Shown here piece by piece: positions 1 through 5,928 of a DNA stretch of 6,086 nucleotides (its first letter is position 1; each line of letters begins with the position of its first letter). The notes beneath the pieces are model-generated. The model did not search any database. It was not told the origin of the DNA and saw only the letters and a program-made list of their open reading frames with translations. The DNA is taken from the NCBI GenBank assembly GCA_013203755.1, contig JABMPI010000648.1, positions 1-6,086 of the forward strand, written 5' to 3'. A program made the translations under genes and the position numbers. This DNA is from Bacteroidota bacterium. Its GTDB lineage: Bacteria; Bacteroidota; Bacteroidia; Bacteroidales; Prolixibacteraceae.

Positions 1-59
1 ACCTGTTACAACGCAGTTTTTTGCTTTGGTGTAAATAAAAATAACTACGCCTAAATTAC

Positions 60-139
60 TCATTAATTTAATTTTTGTAATTGGTATTCGTGATTTTGCT
101 TTGCTCAATTCCCGAAAAGCTATATGTATTGAATATATC
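60..139. repeat. Left arm of a flanking inverted repeat
   Basis: This block recurs in reverse complement at 6007-6086. Aligned by eye, about 70 of 80 positions match, and the outermost 59 differ at only three. Shared pieces include TTAATTTTTGTAATTGG and GCTTTGCTCAATTC. It lies 66 bases upstream of the hydrolase start, pointing into that gene. On the opposite strand an open frame runs through it (RELSKAKSR, then PITKIKLM) and continues from an ATG at 63-61 to the window edge, so it might instead be the leader or start of an outward gene. Read inward it also contains TTTG (74-77), 18 bases, then TTGCTTTG (96-103), a loose match to a Bacteroidota promoter. The repeat itself is directly visible; its nature is unresolved. 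Confidence 0.85.
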
Positions 140-172
140 GTATTCCTTCATCATAAAATACAAACAATTTTC

Positions 173-180
173 TATTTTTA
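173..180 (+). promoter_or_regulatory. Weak -7-like box for the secreted hydrolase gene
   Basis: TATTTTTA matches seven of eight positions of the Bacteroidota -7 consensus TAnnTTTG and lies 25 bases before the ATG. No TTTG stands at the expected distance upstream. In such AT-rich sequence a match of this quality is weak. The alternative is the inward promoter-like pair inside the repeat at 74-103. Confidence 0.2.
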
Positions 181-205
181 GTCTTTCAAACTTAATTCAA
201 CTATA

Positions 206-2263
206 ATGAATCGTTTTTCAATTTGTATATTCTTCCTATTTCTTTTTGCCGCTAATGCGTTTGCACAGGAATATAATACGTCGGTTTTTCATTCAAACAG
301 CGAAACTAAAAAATGGTTACTATTCGAACACAACAACCAGGCACTGTATACTATAATTACCAACGAGGCATTTAAACTTTTAGATGAACGGGAAGCAAAG
401 ATTGCTAAACTTGAAACAAAAGAGGACTGGAAAAACTACCAAACCAACTTACACTCCAAACTTTTTGTGTCGATAGATAAATTCAAAAAAACTCCACTGA
501 ATGCAAAAGTTACCAAAAAGATAAAAGGGGAAACGTTTACCGTTGAAAAAATACTTTTTGAATCGCACCCAAATTTTTATGTAACAGGGTGTTTGTTTAT
601 TCCCAAAGAGCGACAAAAACCAGCACCCGCAGTAATTTACTGCTCGGGGCATACCGAACTGGGATTTCGCAGCGATGTGTACCAACATGTAATTTTGAAT
701 TTAGTTGAAAAAGGATTTGTGGTATTTGCCTTCGATCCCATTGGACAGGGAGAACGTTTGCAATATTTAGACCCCGAAACCGGAAAATCGAAAATTGGTG
801 GCCCCACTTCGGAACATACTTTTGCAGGAGTACAAACACTTTTATGCGGAACTTCGCTTTCCGACTATTTTATTTGGGACGGAGTTCGGGCAGTTGATTT
901 TTTGGAAACCCGCAAAGAAGTTGACATAAAACGAATTGGAATTACTGGTCGCTCGGGCGGAGGTACACAATCGGCAATGATTGCTGCTTACGACAAACGA
1001 ATTTACGCGGCTGCACCAGAATGTTACGTCACCAACTTTAAACGATTGCTGCAATCTATTGGCCCGCAAGATGCCGAACAAAATCCATTTAATGCCATCA
1101 AACTGGGTTTCGATCATCCGGATTTTTTGCATTTACGGGCACCAAAACCTTCGTTGCTTGTAACTACCACCCACGACTTTTTTAGTCAGCAGGGAGCACG
1201 CGAAAGTTATGCCGAAGCCCAAAAATCCTATGCCGCTTTAAATGCCATCGACAACATTCAAATGGTTGAAGATTTTGGGATTCACGAGTCGACAAAAAAT
1301 AACCGCGAATCTGTTTATGCCTTTTTTCAAAAACATTTAAATAATCCGGGAAATAACACCGACAATGAAGTTTTGCTCTTTAAACCCGAAGAACTTTGGG
1401 TTACGCCCACAGGGCAACTGCAGTCGTCGATAAAAGGAGAGACTATATTTAATTTAAATCAAAAATATTTTGTAAAAGAGGAAGTTAAAGGAGCAGAATT
1501 AAAAACGAAAATCGCTGAACTTTCGGGTATTGAATTCAAGAGGAAAATGACTGCCGCCGTATTTACAGGAAAAATTATAACGGAAGATTTGGTAGTAGAA
1601 AAATACTTTCTTGAAAACGACAAACGAGATTTTGCGCTTCCGGTAATTGTTATTCAAAACAAAAACCCGAAACCTAACAAGATTTTAATTTGGTTGAATC
1701 CGAAAGGAAAAGAACAAATATTTTTAAACGAAAATAGCAGCACCTTTTTAGATGCTGGCTACACCATTATTTCTGCCGATTTACCGGGAATTGGCGAACT
1801 GCACGATCCTGAATTTAAAGGCGATGGCTTTATTAAAAGTGTTCCGTTCAATTTAACATTTGGAGCGCACTTAACAGGCAAAACTATTCCTGGAATTCAA
1901 GCCGAAGCCATTGATTTGCTGATGCAATTTGTGACTCAAAAAAATACCGCACAAAAAAATATTCATGCCCTGGTTGAAGGGGTATCAAACAGTGCGTTTT
2001 TACATTATACAACTTTTCAAAATCCGTTTTCAAAAATTGTCTTTTTGAATCCTACAGAAGCGGCAGCTGATTTAATTGGAAACGAATATTATAATGTAGA
2101 AGCGGCATTTAACACTGTACCCGGCAGTATCCCTTATTACGATTTTAAAACGTTAAAATCTTTTCTCCCTTTCTATTCCAATAAAACGGTTAAGTGGGAT
2201 GATGAAAGTGACAGGTCAGGAGAAAAGGCTTTTGGGGAAGTGTTGGAGCTTTTGAGGAAGTAA
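206..2263 (+). CDS. Secreted alpha/beta hydrolase, acetyl-xylan-esterase-like, with a second degenerate hydrolase half
   Basis: The 685-residue product is probably an exported serine esterase acting on a carbohydrate ester or similar substrate; the substrate cannot be read from sequence. Residues 1-20 form a signal peptide ending AFA before Q21, with no lipobox cysteine, which supports the start at 206. Residues about 105-380 are an alpha/beta hydrolase domain: strand and turn at PAVIYCSGHTE (141-151), FAFDPIGQGER (174-184), nucleophile elbow GRSGGG (248-253, Ser250), candidate acid Asp323 in TTTHDFF, and candidate base His360 in GIHES. Residues about 390-685 seem to repeat the fold: ILIWLNPKG (493-501) parallels the first strand, SADLPGIGE (523-531) parallels FDPIGQGE, and EGVSNSA (591-597) sits where an elbow would be but lacks its glycines. 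This second half is probably non-catalytic. The gene is monocistronic here and converges on the sigma operon. Family-level confidence is high; the specific esterase name is tentative. Confidence 0.85.
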   Translation: MNRFSICIFFLFLFAANAFAQEYNTSVFHSNSETKKWLLFEHNNQALYTIITNEAFKLLDEREAKIAKLETKEDWKNYQTNLHSKLFVSIDKFKKTPLNAKVTKKIKGETFTVEKILFESHPNFYVTGCLFIPKERQKPAPAVIYCSGHTELGFRSDVYQHVILNLVEKGFVVFAFDPIGQGERLQYLDPETGKSKIGGPTSEHTFAGVQTLLCGTSLSDYFIWDGVRAVDFLETRKEVDIKRIGITGRSGGGTQSAMIAAYDKRIYAAAPECYVTNFKRLLQSIGPQDAEQNPFNAIKLGFDHPDFLHLRAPKPSLLVTTTHDFFSQQGARESYAEAQKSYAALNAIDNIQMVEDFGIHESTKNNRESVYAFFQKHLNNPGNNTDNEVLLFKPEELWVTPTGQLQSSIKGETIFNLNQKYFVKEEVKGAELKTKIAELSGIEFKRKMTAAVFTGKIITEDLVVEKYFLENDKRDFALPVIVIQNKNPKPNKILIWLNPKGKEQIFLNENSSTFLDAGYTIISADLPGIGELHDPEFKGDGFIKSVPFNLTFGAHLTGKTIPGIQAEAIDLLMQFVTQKNTAQKNIHALVEGVSNSAFLHYTTFQNPFSKIVFLNPTEAAADLIGNEYYNVEAAFNTVPGSIPYYDFKTLKSFLPFYSNKTVKWDDESDRSGEKAFGEVLELLRK

Positions 2264-2270
2264 AAGGGCA

Positions 2271-2308
2271 TAAAAAAAAACTCAGAGCAAACACCCTGAG
2301 TTTCTAAT
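2271..2308 (-). terminator. Hairpin terminator between convergent genes, strongest leftward
   Basis: AAACTCAG (2278-2285) and CTGAGTTT (2296-2303) form an eight-pair stem with a ten-base loop. Read on the minus strand the stem runs directly into a long T tract (complement of the A run at 2272-2280), the classic intrinsic terminator layout. It lies about 120 bases past the DUF4252 stop. On the plus strand it begins 14 bases past the hydrolase stop and is followed by TTTCTAATTT, a weaker U tract, so it probably serves both genes. Confidence 0.75.
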
Positions 2309-2402
2309 TTATTGCAGTAATTGACCATCTCACGAAAATATGATTTAAAAATCCTACAACGTAAGCAGGTCAATGGATTTAGTTGTTTCCTCGATTGGAT
2401 TT

Positions 2403-2430
2403 ACTTACGACTCAATACTAACTACTTAAT
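2403..2430 (-). repeat. Heptamer repeat tract at the 3' end of the DUF4252 gene
   Basis: On the plus strand four consecutive 7-mers read ACTTACG, ACTCAAT, ACTAACT, ACTTAAT. On the gene strand each ends in AGT. The final codons (Ile-Lys) and the TAG stop (2424-2422) of the gene lie inside the tract. The same series occurs at 3063-3097, at the end of the preceding operon gene. Confidence 0.7.
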
Positions 2431-2928
2431 ATCAATATCCCCCACATCAATATTCAGCGCTCCGGTAATTTTCCCAATACTTTCCGGATCAATAATTCCG
2501 CTAATACTAATAAGTGTATTGTCATCGCCACCAACAATTAAAAGTAAATCCGATATTTTACCATTACCCGCATCTTTCGCCAGAAATCGCACTACTTCGT
2601 CTTCTTCGGTAACTTCCATCAAAACCTCAAAATTGTTGTTTTTAAAAAATCCGTCTTTTTCAAGTTCAGCATAAAAATCAAGCTTTTTGTTTAATTCATC
2701 GTCTTCAACGGTAAGAACCCGAATTCCATTTAAGCCCGATAGCATATTGCTGGTAGCTTCATCTCCGGTATCTAACTGAGCCGCAAAGCCCAATAATTTT
2801 CCGGAAATATTTACGGTGGTAAATCCCTTTTGGTTGGCATATTTGTCAAATAATTTGTCAACCGGGCTTTTCTGTGCAAGCACTGCCAATGGCAATACAA
2901 CTGCTAAAATCAAAAATAGTTTTTTCAT
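2422..2928 (-). CDS. DUF4252 family secreted protein, third gene of the sigma operon
   Basis: The 168-residue product fits the DUF4252 family, small exported Bacteroidota proteins of unknown biochemical role often encoded next to an ECF sigma and anti-sigma pair. Residues 1-18 are a signal peptide (MKKLFLILAVVLPLAVLA before Q19); no lipobox cysteine is seen, so it is probably a soluble periplasmic protein rather than a lipoprotein. The mature part has family-like segments: DKLFDKYANQKGFTTVNISG (25-44), GIRVLTVED (68-76), a charged stretch EVTEEDEVVRFLAKD (105-119) and LLLIVGGDDNTLISISG (128-144), a beta-rich pattern closing before a short acidic tail (DVGDIDIK). Its start is 153 bases below the anti-sigma stop, and that gap is rich in short repeats. 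No separate promoter is evident, so co-transcription is the simplest reading. The leader is A-rich with no Shine-Dalgarno sequence. Family assignment is from memory of its features, without a database search. Confidence 0.85.
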   Translation of the reverse strand: MKKLFLILAVVLPLAVLAQKSPVDKLFDKYANQKGFTTVNISGKLLGFAAQLDTGDEATSNMLSGLNGIRVLTVEDDELNKKLDFYAELEKDGFFKNNNFEVLMEVTEEDEVVRFLAKDAGNGKISDLLLIVGGDDNTLISISGIIDPESIGKITGALNIDVGDIDIK

Positions 2929-2959
2929 GATATTCTTTTTTAATGTAGTTTATAATATG

Positions 2960-2987
2960 TTTCAAGTTTCAGGTTCCAAGTTCCGGG
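2960..2987 (-). repeat. Four degenerate tandem heptamers in the operon gap
   Basis: Four consecutive 7-mers read TTTCAAG, TTTCAGG, TTCCAAG, TTCCGGG on the plus strand (consensus near TTYCARG). They begin 31 bases upstream of the DUF4252 start and would lie in the leader of its message. Variation between units is nearly all transitions, as in an ageing tandem expansion. Confidence 0.65.
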
Positions 2988-2992
2988 TTTTT

Positions 2993-3020
2993 CTGAAAAC
3001 TGTGACTGTGACTGAAAACT
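2993..3020 (-). repeat. CTGAAAACT direct repeat bracketing two GTGACT units
   Basis: CTGAAAACT occurs at 2993-3001 and again at 3012-3020, with GTGACT twice in tandem at 3002-3013, the second copy overlapping the start of the second CTGAAAACT. It sits between the two heptamer tracts in the anti-sigma to DUF4252 gap. Confidence 0.55.
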
Positions 3021-3033
3021 CTTTTACTTTTTT

Positions 3034-3053
3034 CCTCCTGCCTCCTGCCTCCT
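3034..3053 (-). repeat. CCTCCTG tandem heptamer, nearly three copies
   Basis: CCTCCTG occurs twice perfectly (3034-3040, 3041-3047), followed by CCTCCT (3048-3053). On the transcribed strand this is a G-rich AGGAGG series. It contains Shine-Dalgarno-like cores but lies over 100 bases from the next start codon, so a ribosome-binding role is unlikely. Confidence 0.7.
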
Positions 3054-3062
3054 CTCTTTCCC

Positions 3063-3111
3063 ACTTACGACTTTTTACTAACTACTTTCTACTTTCTTCT
3101 TTCATCTTCTC
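3063..3111 (-). repeat. Heptamer repeat tract running into the 3' end of the anti-sigma gene
   Basis: Seven consecutive 7-mers read ACTTACG, ACTTTTT, ACTAACT, ACTTTCT, ACTTTCT, TCTTTCA, TCTTCTC on the plus strand. The first five match one pattern (ACT followed by four variable bases); the last two drift. The TAG stop (3084-3082) and roughly the last nine codons of the anti-sigma gene are inside the tract, so the repeat supplies the lysine- and glutamate-rich C-terminus. Confidence 0.65.
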
Positions 3112-3621
3112 AATCCCCTCATAAAATTCATTCACAGGAGTAATTCCCTTCTTTAAAGATTTGTTCGCTTTTTGCAGCTTTTCAAAATTCGAAAACTCTG
3201 CAAATCCCTTGCTATATTTACCCGACACAAATTGTAAAGTCTGTTGTGCGTAAGCATACGCCTGTTCCGGATTTTCATATGTATCATCAAATGGTTTTTG
3301 CTGCTGTTGATAGAATAGGAATCCCCCCAAAACAATAATTATCGATGCTGCAATTCCGGTAACCATTTTCCACATGCCCAGATATTTTGTCTTCTCTTTG
3401 TGTTCGTTTTCCAGAATAAAATCCATCACATCCTCTTCAATCTGCGAATCGTCAACTGCACCGGTTAGTTCCGAAATTCCTCCAAAAAACTCAGCATATT
3501 CCACAACTTCGTCCGCAACGTCTCCCGACTGAAAATAAGCTTCCAATATTTTTTCGTCTTCCAGCGAGCTTTCGCCGTTAAAATATCGTTGCAGTATTTG
3601 TTTTATTTCTTTTGTTTCCAT
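3082..3621 (-). CDS. Membrane anti-sigma factor partner of the ECF sigma factor
   Basis: The 179-residue product is a single-pass inner-membrane protein expected to hold the ECF sigma factor inactive until an envelope signal arrives. The N-terminal cytoplasmic part (1-83) contains IKQILQRYFNGESSLEDEKI (6-25), a helical segment typical of Bacteroidota anti-sigma proteins; there is no HxxxCxxC zinc motif, so it is not a classical ZAS domain. One transmembrane helix lies at about 84-104 (MWKMVTGIAASIIIVLGGFLF), followed by a QQQQ run and a periplasmic region (109-179) with PEQAYAYAQQTLQFVSGKYSKG (118-139), a segment recalled from this protein group. It starts four bases after the sigma stop (3626), implying translational coupling. 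The last roughly nine residues (KMKEESRK) come from a heptamer repeat tract. The role follows from operon position and architecture; the sequence family match is moderate. Confidence 0.82.
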   Translation of the reverse strand: METKEIKQILQRYFNGESSLEDEKILEAYFQSGDVADEVVEYAEFFGGISELTGAVDDSQIEEDVMDFILENEHKEKTKYLGMWKMVTGIAASIIIVLGGFLFYQQQQKPFDDTYENPEQAYAYAQQTLQFVSGKYSKGFAEFSNFEKLQKANKSLKKGITPVNEFYEGIEKMKEESRK

Positions 3622-3625
3622 GTGT

Positions 3626-4210
3626 TTAATTTTTTTGCATCCCGTTTGTTGGGTAAGATGCTATTTCAATAACACTTTGTCGTTCCTCAATTATCATCCC
3701 AGCCACTGGCTGTGCATTTAATTTTAAAAATTCTTCACGCACCTTTTTTCTTGCCCTCGAAAGGTTTACTCGTATCGCATTCACTTTAATATCCGTCGCC
3801 TCTGCAATTTCTTCGTACGAAAGTTCTTCAATATCCCGCAAATGCATCACAGTTCGTTGGATATCCGGCAGTTTCCCAATTAGCATTTTTATTTGATTTG
3901 CCGATTCGCTTAGCTCAATTTTTGAATGAACGTCAACCGTTTCCGCTTTCATTTTCCGGTCGATTTCAGCATCAATCGGAACAACTTTGTTGGCTCTAAT
4001 CACATCCAGACATCGGTTTCTTGTCATCCGCATAGCAAAGGCCTCAATGTTTTCAATCTCTGCCAGCGTGTCTCGTTTTTGCCAAAGTTTCAAAAAAACA
4101 TCCTGAACCACATCCTTTGCTTCATCCTCATCTTTTAAAAAGAGAGTCGCAAATCGAAGTAATTTTTTGCTTACCGGTAAAACTTTTATTTTAAAATCTC
4201 TGGCAACCAT
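3626..4210 (-). CDS. ECF-type RNA polymerase sigma factor (sigma-70 family)
   Basis: The 194-residue product directs RNA polymerase to a specific set of promoters. Sigma region 2 spans about 13-76, with the core-binding motif DVVQDVFLKLW (33-43) and the promoter-melting and -10 recognition segment around EAFAMRMTRNRCLDVIRANK (56-75). A linker (77-103) precedes region 4 (about 104-161): KLPDIQRTVMHLRDIEELSY (113-132), then a helix-turn-helix through EEIAEATDIKVNAIRVNLSRARKK as a continuous stretch at 133-156. Region 3 is absent, as in ECF sigma factors. A tail of about 30 residues (165-194) extends beyond region 4. The ATG at 4210 is the first possible start, since a TAA stop lies in frame 24 bases upstream. 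It is the first gene of a three-gene leftward operon with its anti-sigma factor and a DUF4252 protein, an arrangement known from Bacteroidota. Autoregulation is common in such pairs but not demonstrable here. Confidence 0.95.
   Translation of the reverse strand: MVARDFKIKVLPVSKKLLRFATLFLKDEDEAKDVVQDVFLKLWQKRDTLAEIENIEAFAMRMTRNRCLDVIRANKVVPIDAEIDRKMKAETVDVHSKIELSESANQIKMLIGKLPDIQRTVMHLRDIEELSYEEIAEATDIKVNAIRVNLSRARKKVREEFLKLNAQPVAGMIIEERQSVIEIASYPTNGMQKN
3637..3661 (-). promoter_or_regulatory. Small hairpin just before the anti-sigma start
   Basis: GCATC and GATGC arms (3637-3641, 3657-3661) with an inner CC/GG pairing form a modest stem inside the last codons of the sigma gene. It ends 15 bases above the anti-sigma ATG and is followed on the transcript by AAAAAAA. 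A translating ribosome finishing the sigma gene would open it, which would fit coupling. The stem is short and may be chance. Confidence 0.25.
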
Positions 4211-4244
4211 TAACCTTGTCCGCTTTTTTAATTATCGATGCTTT

Positions 4245-4252
4245 CAAAGTTA
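4245..4252 (-). promoter_or_regulatory. -7 promoter box of the sigma factor operon
   Basis: On the minus strand TAACTTTG is an exact match to the Bacteroidota -7 consensus TAnnTTTG, 34 bases above the sigma ATG, giving a leader of about 28 bases. The -33 side is poor: the nearest TTG is at 4269-4267, only 14 bases away. A weak -33 element would be compatible with a regulated or self-recognised promoter. Confidence 0.45.
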
Positions 4253-4410
4253 AGACGCCACCTTTACAATATCATTACATTGCGGGATTATTTTTTTTTT
4301 GATACGGATTTATTTCGAGGCTGGCTTAACGGGCTTTTCGCTTTAGTTACCGCTACTATCCCTGCCAGTTTTAAATGGCGAATGCAGTGCAATTTATTAT
4401 TGTTTGATAA

Positions 4411-4476
4411 AAACGAACGGCAAAATACATTGTTTAGGTTATTCAACCTTATACAATATCTTTTGCCGTTCACTTT
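4411..4476 (-). terminator. Long hairpin terminator downstream of the barrel-protein gene
   Basis: Perfect 11-base arms GAACGGCAAAA (4415-4425) and TTTTGCCGTTC (4461-4471) enclose two further pairings, ATTGT/ACAAT and AGGTT/AACCT, around an ATTC loop, giving one extended imperfect stem. On the minus strand it starts 29 bases after the stop at 4501 and is followed by GTTTTTATC, a five-T tract. This fits an intrinsic terminator for the barrel-protein gene, though its length is greater than needed. The remaining sequence in the 290-bp gap (4211-4500), apart from this hairpin and the sigma promoter, shows only a ten-T run at 4291-4300 and no convincing gene. Confidence 0.65.
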
Positions 4477-4500
4477 GTAATTTTGCTCTTAAAGTAAATA

Positions 4501-5742
4501 CTATCTAAACAAAACATCCAACCTCGGATTCACAACATTATTATAAATAGAACCGAACCGATATGTAATTCCTACACTTGTTTGGTAAGAATATGTAGTT
4601 GATAGTTCCCTTCGTTTAAGCAAAATATCTTCAACAGTAGCATTACCTTTTCTTAACGAGATCTGATCGTGAATGAACTGGTATCCCGCTTGCATATTAA
4701 AGGTTAAACCTTTTGCAATTTTCACACTGGCATAAGCACCAATCGAAAAACGGTTTAATGCAAAATCGTGAAGATAATTACTCCAACCAGCGGTAAAATT
4801 AATAGTCCCCCATTGTTGGAAATTTGTGTAAGAAGTTTGCAAACGGTGCGACCAAAGCGACTCTTTTGTTTTCAAAAATGCAGTGGTATCTGCATAATCG
4901 TTATATCCGTAATTCAGTACATAAAAAAATCTAAAAATTCTACGTGTCGATTCCGAGTAGGGATAGATGTCGTATTCAATTGCAGGACCAACAGCAAATC
5001 CAAGGTCGTAGTTTGAGTATATAGATTGGAAAGCATCGGAAGACACTCCAACTGCCCAATGTTCTCCTAAACTTTTTACAGCATCACCATAAATTCTACT
5101 GTCCTTTCTAATATCGGTATAATCAACATGATTATAAACAGTTTTTGAGGTGTTGTAGTACAAGCCTGTGTTAAGTCTCCATTCGTTGGTCGTTCTTCCA
5201 GCACTAAATGATGTCCCTAAAGTACTTGCATCTCCAGATTGTTGCCCTTGCAAAGATCCACTTAAACTAGTGGTAAATACCCAGTTGTTCCATTTGTCGG
5301 AAGAAACCTCTTCTTCAATTGGTTCGGTAAATTGAATATCAACAAATTGAGCTAAAGGAGTTTCGATAATATATCTCATCAAACCCATTTTAAAAATATT
5401 AGCCCCTTTTTGCATTATTTCTATATCTGTTTCGTCGTGGTAGGTATGAAATTTTACCGTGTCTCTAACTCCGCCAAATTTATTTCGTCCTTCCACAAAA
5501 AAGGTGTATTCACCACCGCCCGAGCCAGTTGTTTGAAATGTACCCAAAACTATTATATCTGCATCTTGCACGTCGCGGACATAGTTGATATACGGAACTT
5601 CTTTTTTAAGAAAACTGGATGCATCTATGTATACATTTAGCGCATCTTTTCTTCTCGGTTTTTTATTTGCATTAGGATCTTCTTCAGCAAAAAGTGTAAA
5701 TGCACAAATAGTGAAAAATAGAATAATTGATAACTGTTTCAT
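4501..5742 (-). CDS. Exported protein with N-terminal periplasmic-type domain and predicted outer-membrane beta barrel
   Basis: The function of this 413-residue product is not established. Residues 1-19 are a signal peptide (ending TLFA before E20), which supports the ATG at 5742. Residues about 34-138 form an alpha/beta domain with motifs recalled from uncharacterised Bacteroidota outer-membrane proteins: NYVRDVQDADIIVLGT (53-68), TGSGGGEYTFFVEG (72-85), a KFGGVRDT turn (88-95) and a helix through KMGLMRYIIETPLA (118-131). An acidic linker (EPIEEEVSSDK) follows. From about 151 to the end, alternating aromatic and polar strands are typical of an outer-membrane barrel, for example WNNWVFTTSLSGSLQG (151-166), FRFFYVLNYGYNDY (270-283), GTINFTAGWSNYLHDF (312-327) and YQTSVGITYRFG (386-397), perhaps 10-12 strands. 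The last residues are LDVLFR rather than the usual terminal phenylalanine. It is a single-gene unit with its own candidate promoter and terminator. The N-terminal fold may resemble TolB- or CsgG-type periplasmic domains, but that is a guess. Confidence 0.8.
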   Translation of the reverse strand: MKQLSIILFFTICAFTLFAEEDPNANKKPRRKDALNVYIDASSFLKKEVPYINYVRDVQDADIIVLGTFQTTGSGGGEYTFFVEGRNKFGGVRDTVKFHTYHDETDIEIMQKGANIFKMGLMRYIIETPLAQFVDIQFTEPIEEEVSSDKWNNWVFTTSLSGSLQGQQSGDASTLGTSFSAGRTTNEWRLNTGLYYNTSKTVYNHVDYTDIRKDSRIYGDAVKSLGEHWAVGVSSDAFQSIYSNYDLGFAVGPAIEYDIYPYSESTRRIFRFFYVLNYGYNDYADTTAFLKTKESLWSHRLQTSYTNFQQWGTINFTAGWSNYLHDFALNRFSIGAYASVKIAKGLTFNMQAGYQFIHDQISLRKGNATVEDILLKRRELSTTYSYQTSVGITYRFGSIYNNVVNPRLDVLFR

Positions 5743-5787
5743 GAACGGAAATGATTGATTCAGGTTTTTTAATAATTGATTTCAATC

Positions 5788-5819
5788 CAAATTTTATGTT
5801 ATTTAAGAAGAGCACCAAA
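5788..5819 (-). promoter_or_regulatory. Candidate promoter of the barrel-protein gene
   Basis: On the minus strand TTTG (5819-5816), 19 bases, then TAAAATTTG (5796-5788) fits the Bacteroidota TTTG and TAnnTTTG layout, with one extra base in the -7 box (or AAAATTTG with a single mismatch). The implied leader is about 38-40 bases. A separate exact TAAATTTG (5823-5816) overlaps the -33 element and is an alternative box without an evident partner. Confidence 0.4.
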
Positions 5820-5897
5820 TTTAAGGGGGCGGGTGACTTATTCTGGGACGAGAACCAGCTATTGAGGTTGAAAAGGCTAAAATCAGGGGTGAATAAA

Positions 5898-5928
5898 TTT
5901 GTGATAATGCCTATAAAAGGCATGTTTG
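5898..5928 (+). promoter_or_regulatory. Possible rightward promoter toward the window edge
   Basis: TTTG (5898-5901), 19 bases, then CATGTTTG (5921-5928) matches seven of eight -7 positions. The following TGTTTGTAT (5923-5931) recurs on the minus strand at 166-158, where TTTG (190-187) lies 18 bases upstream of ATTGTTTG. Both would drive transcription outward across the repeat arms. A six-pair hairpin (ATGCCT 5907-5912, AGGCAT 5918-5923) overlaps the site. No gene start is visible inside the window, and 5743-6006 otherwise holds no convincing coding region. Confidence 0.25.

Noticed and set aside
842..1132. Antisense open frame inside the hydrolase gene
   Set aside because: It lies wholly within a well-supported gene with intact catalytic motifs and has no features of its own.
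2321..2674. A 117-codon plus-strand open frame opposite the DUF4252 gene
   Set aside because: Its serine- and proline-rich translation is the antisense of the acidic DUF4252 coding sequence.
3034..3053. AGGAGG cores on the minus strand as ribosome-binding sites
   Set aside because: They are part of a tandem repeat, are over 100 bases from the next start codon, and this phylum rarely relies on Shine-Dalgarno pairing.
4238..4480. An 80-codon plus-strand open frame in the gap upstream of the sigma operon, with a minus-strand counterpart at 4288-4473
   Set aside because: It spans the sigma promoter box, a ten-T run and the long hairpin; the protein is hydrophobic and aromatic as expected from AT-rich non-coding sequence.
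5684..5923. A 79-codon minus-strand open frame overlapping the start of the barrel-protein gene
   Set aside because: It overlaps the signal-peptide coding region of a much better supported gene in another frame and shows no family features.
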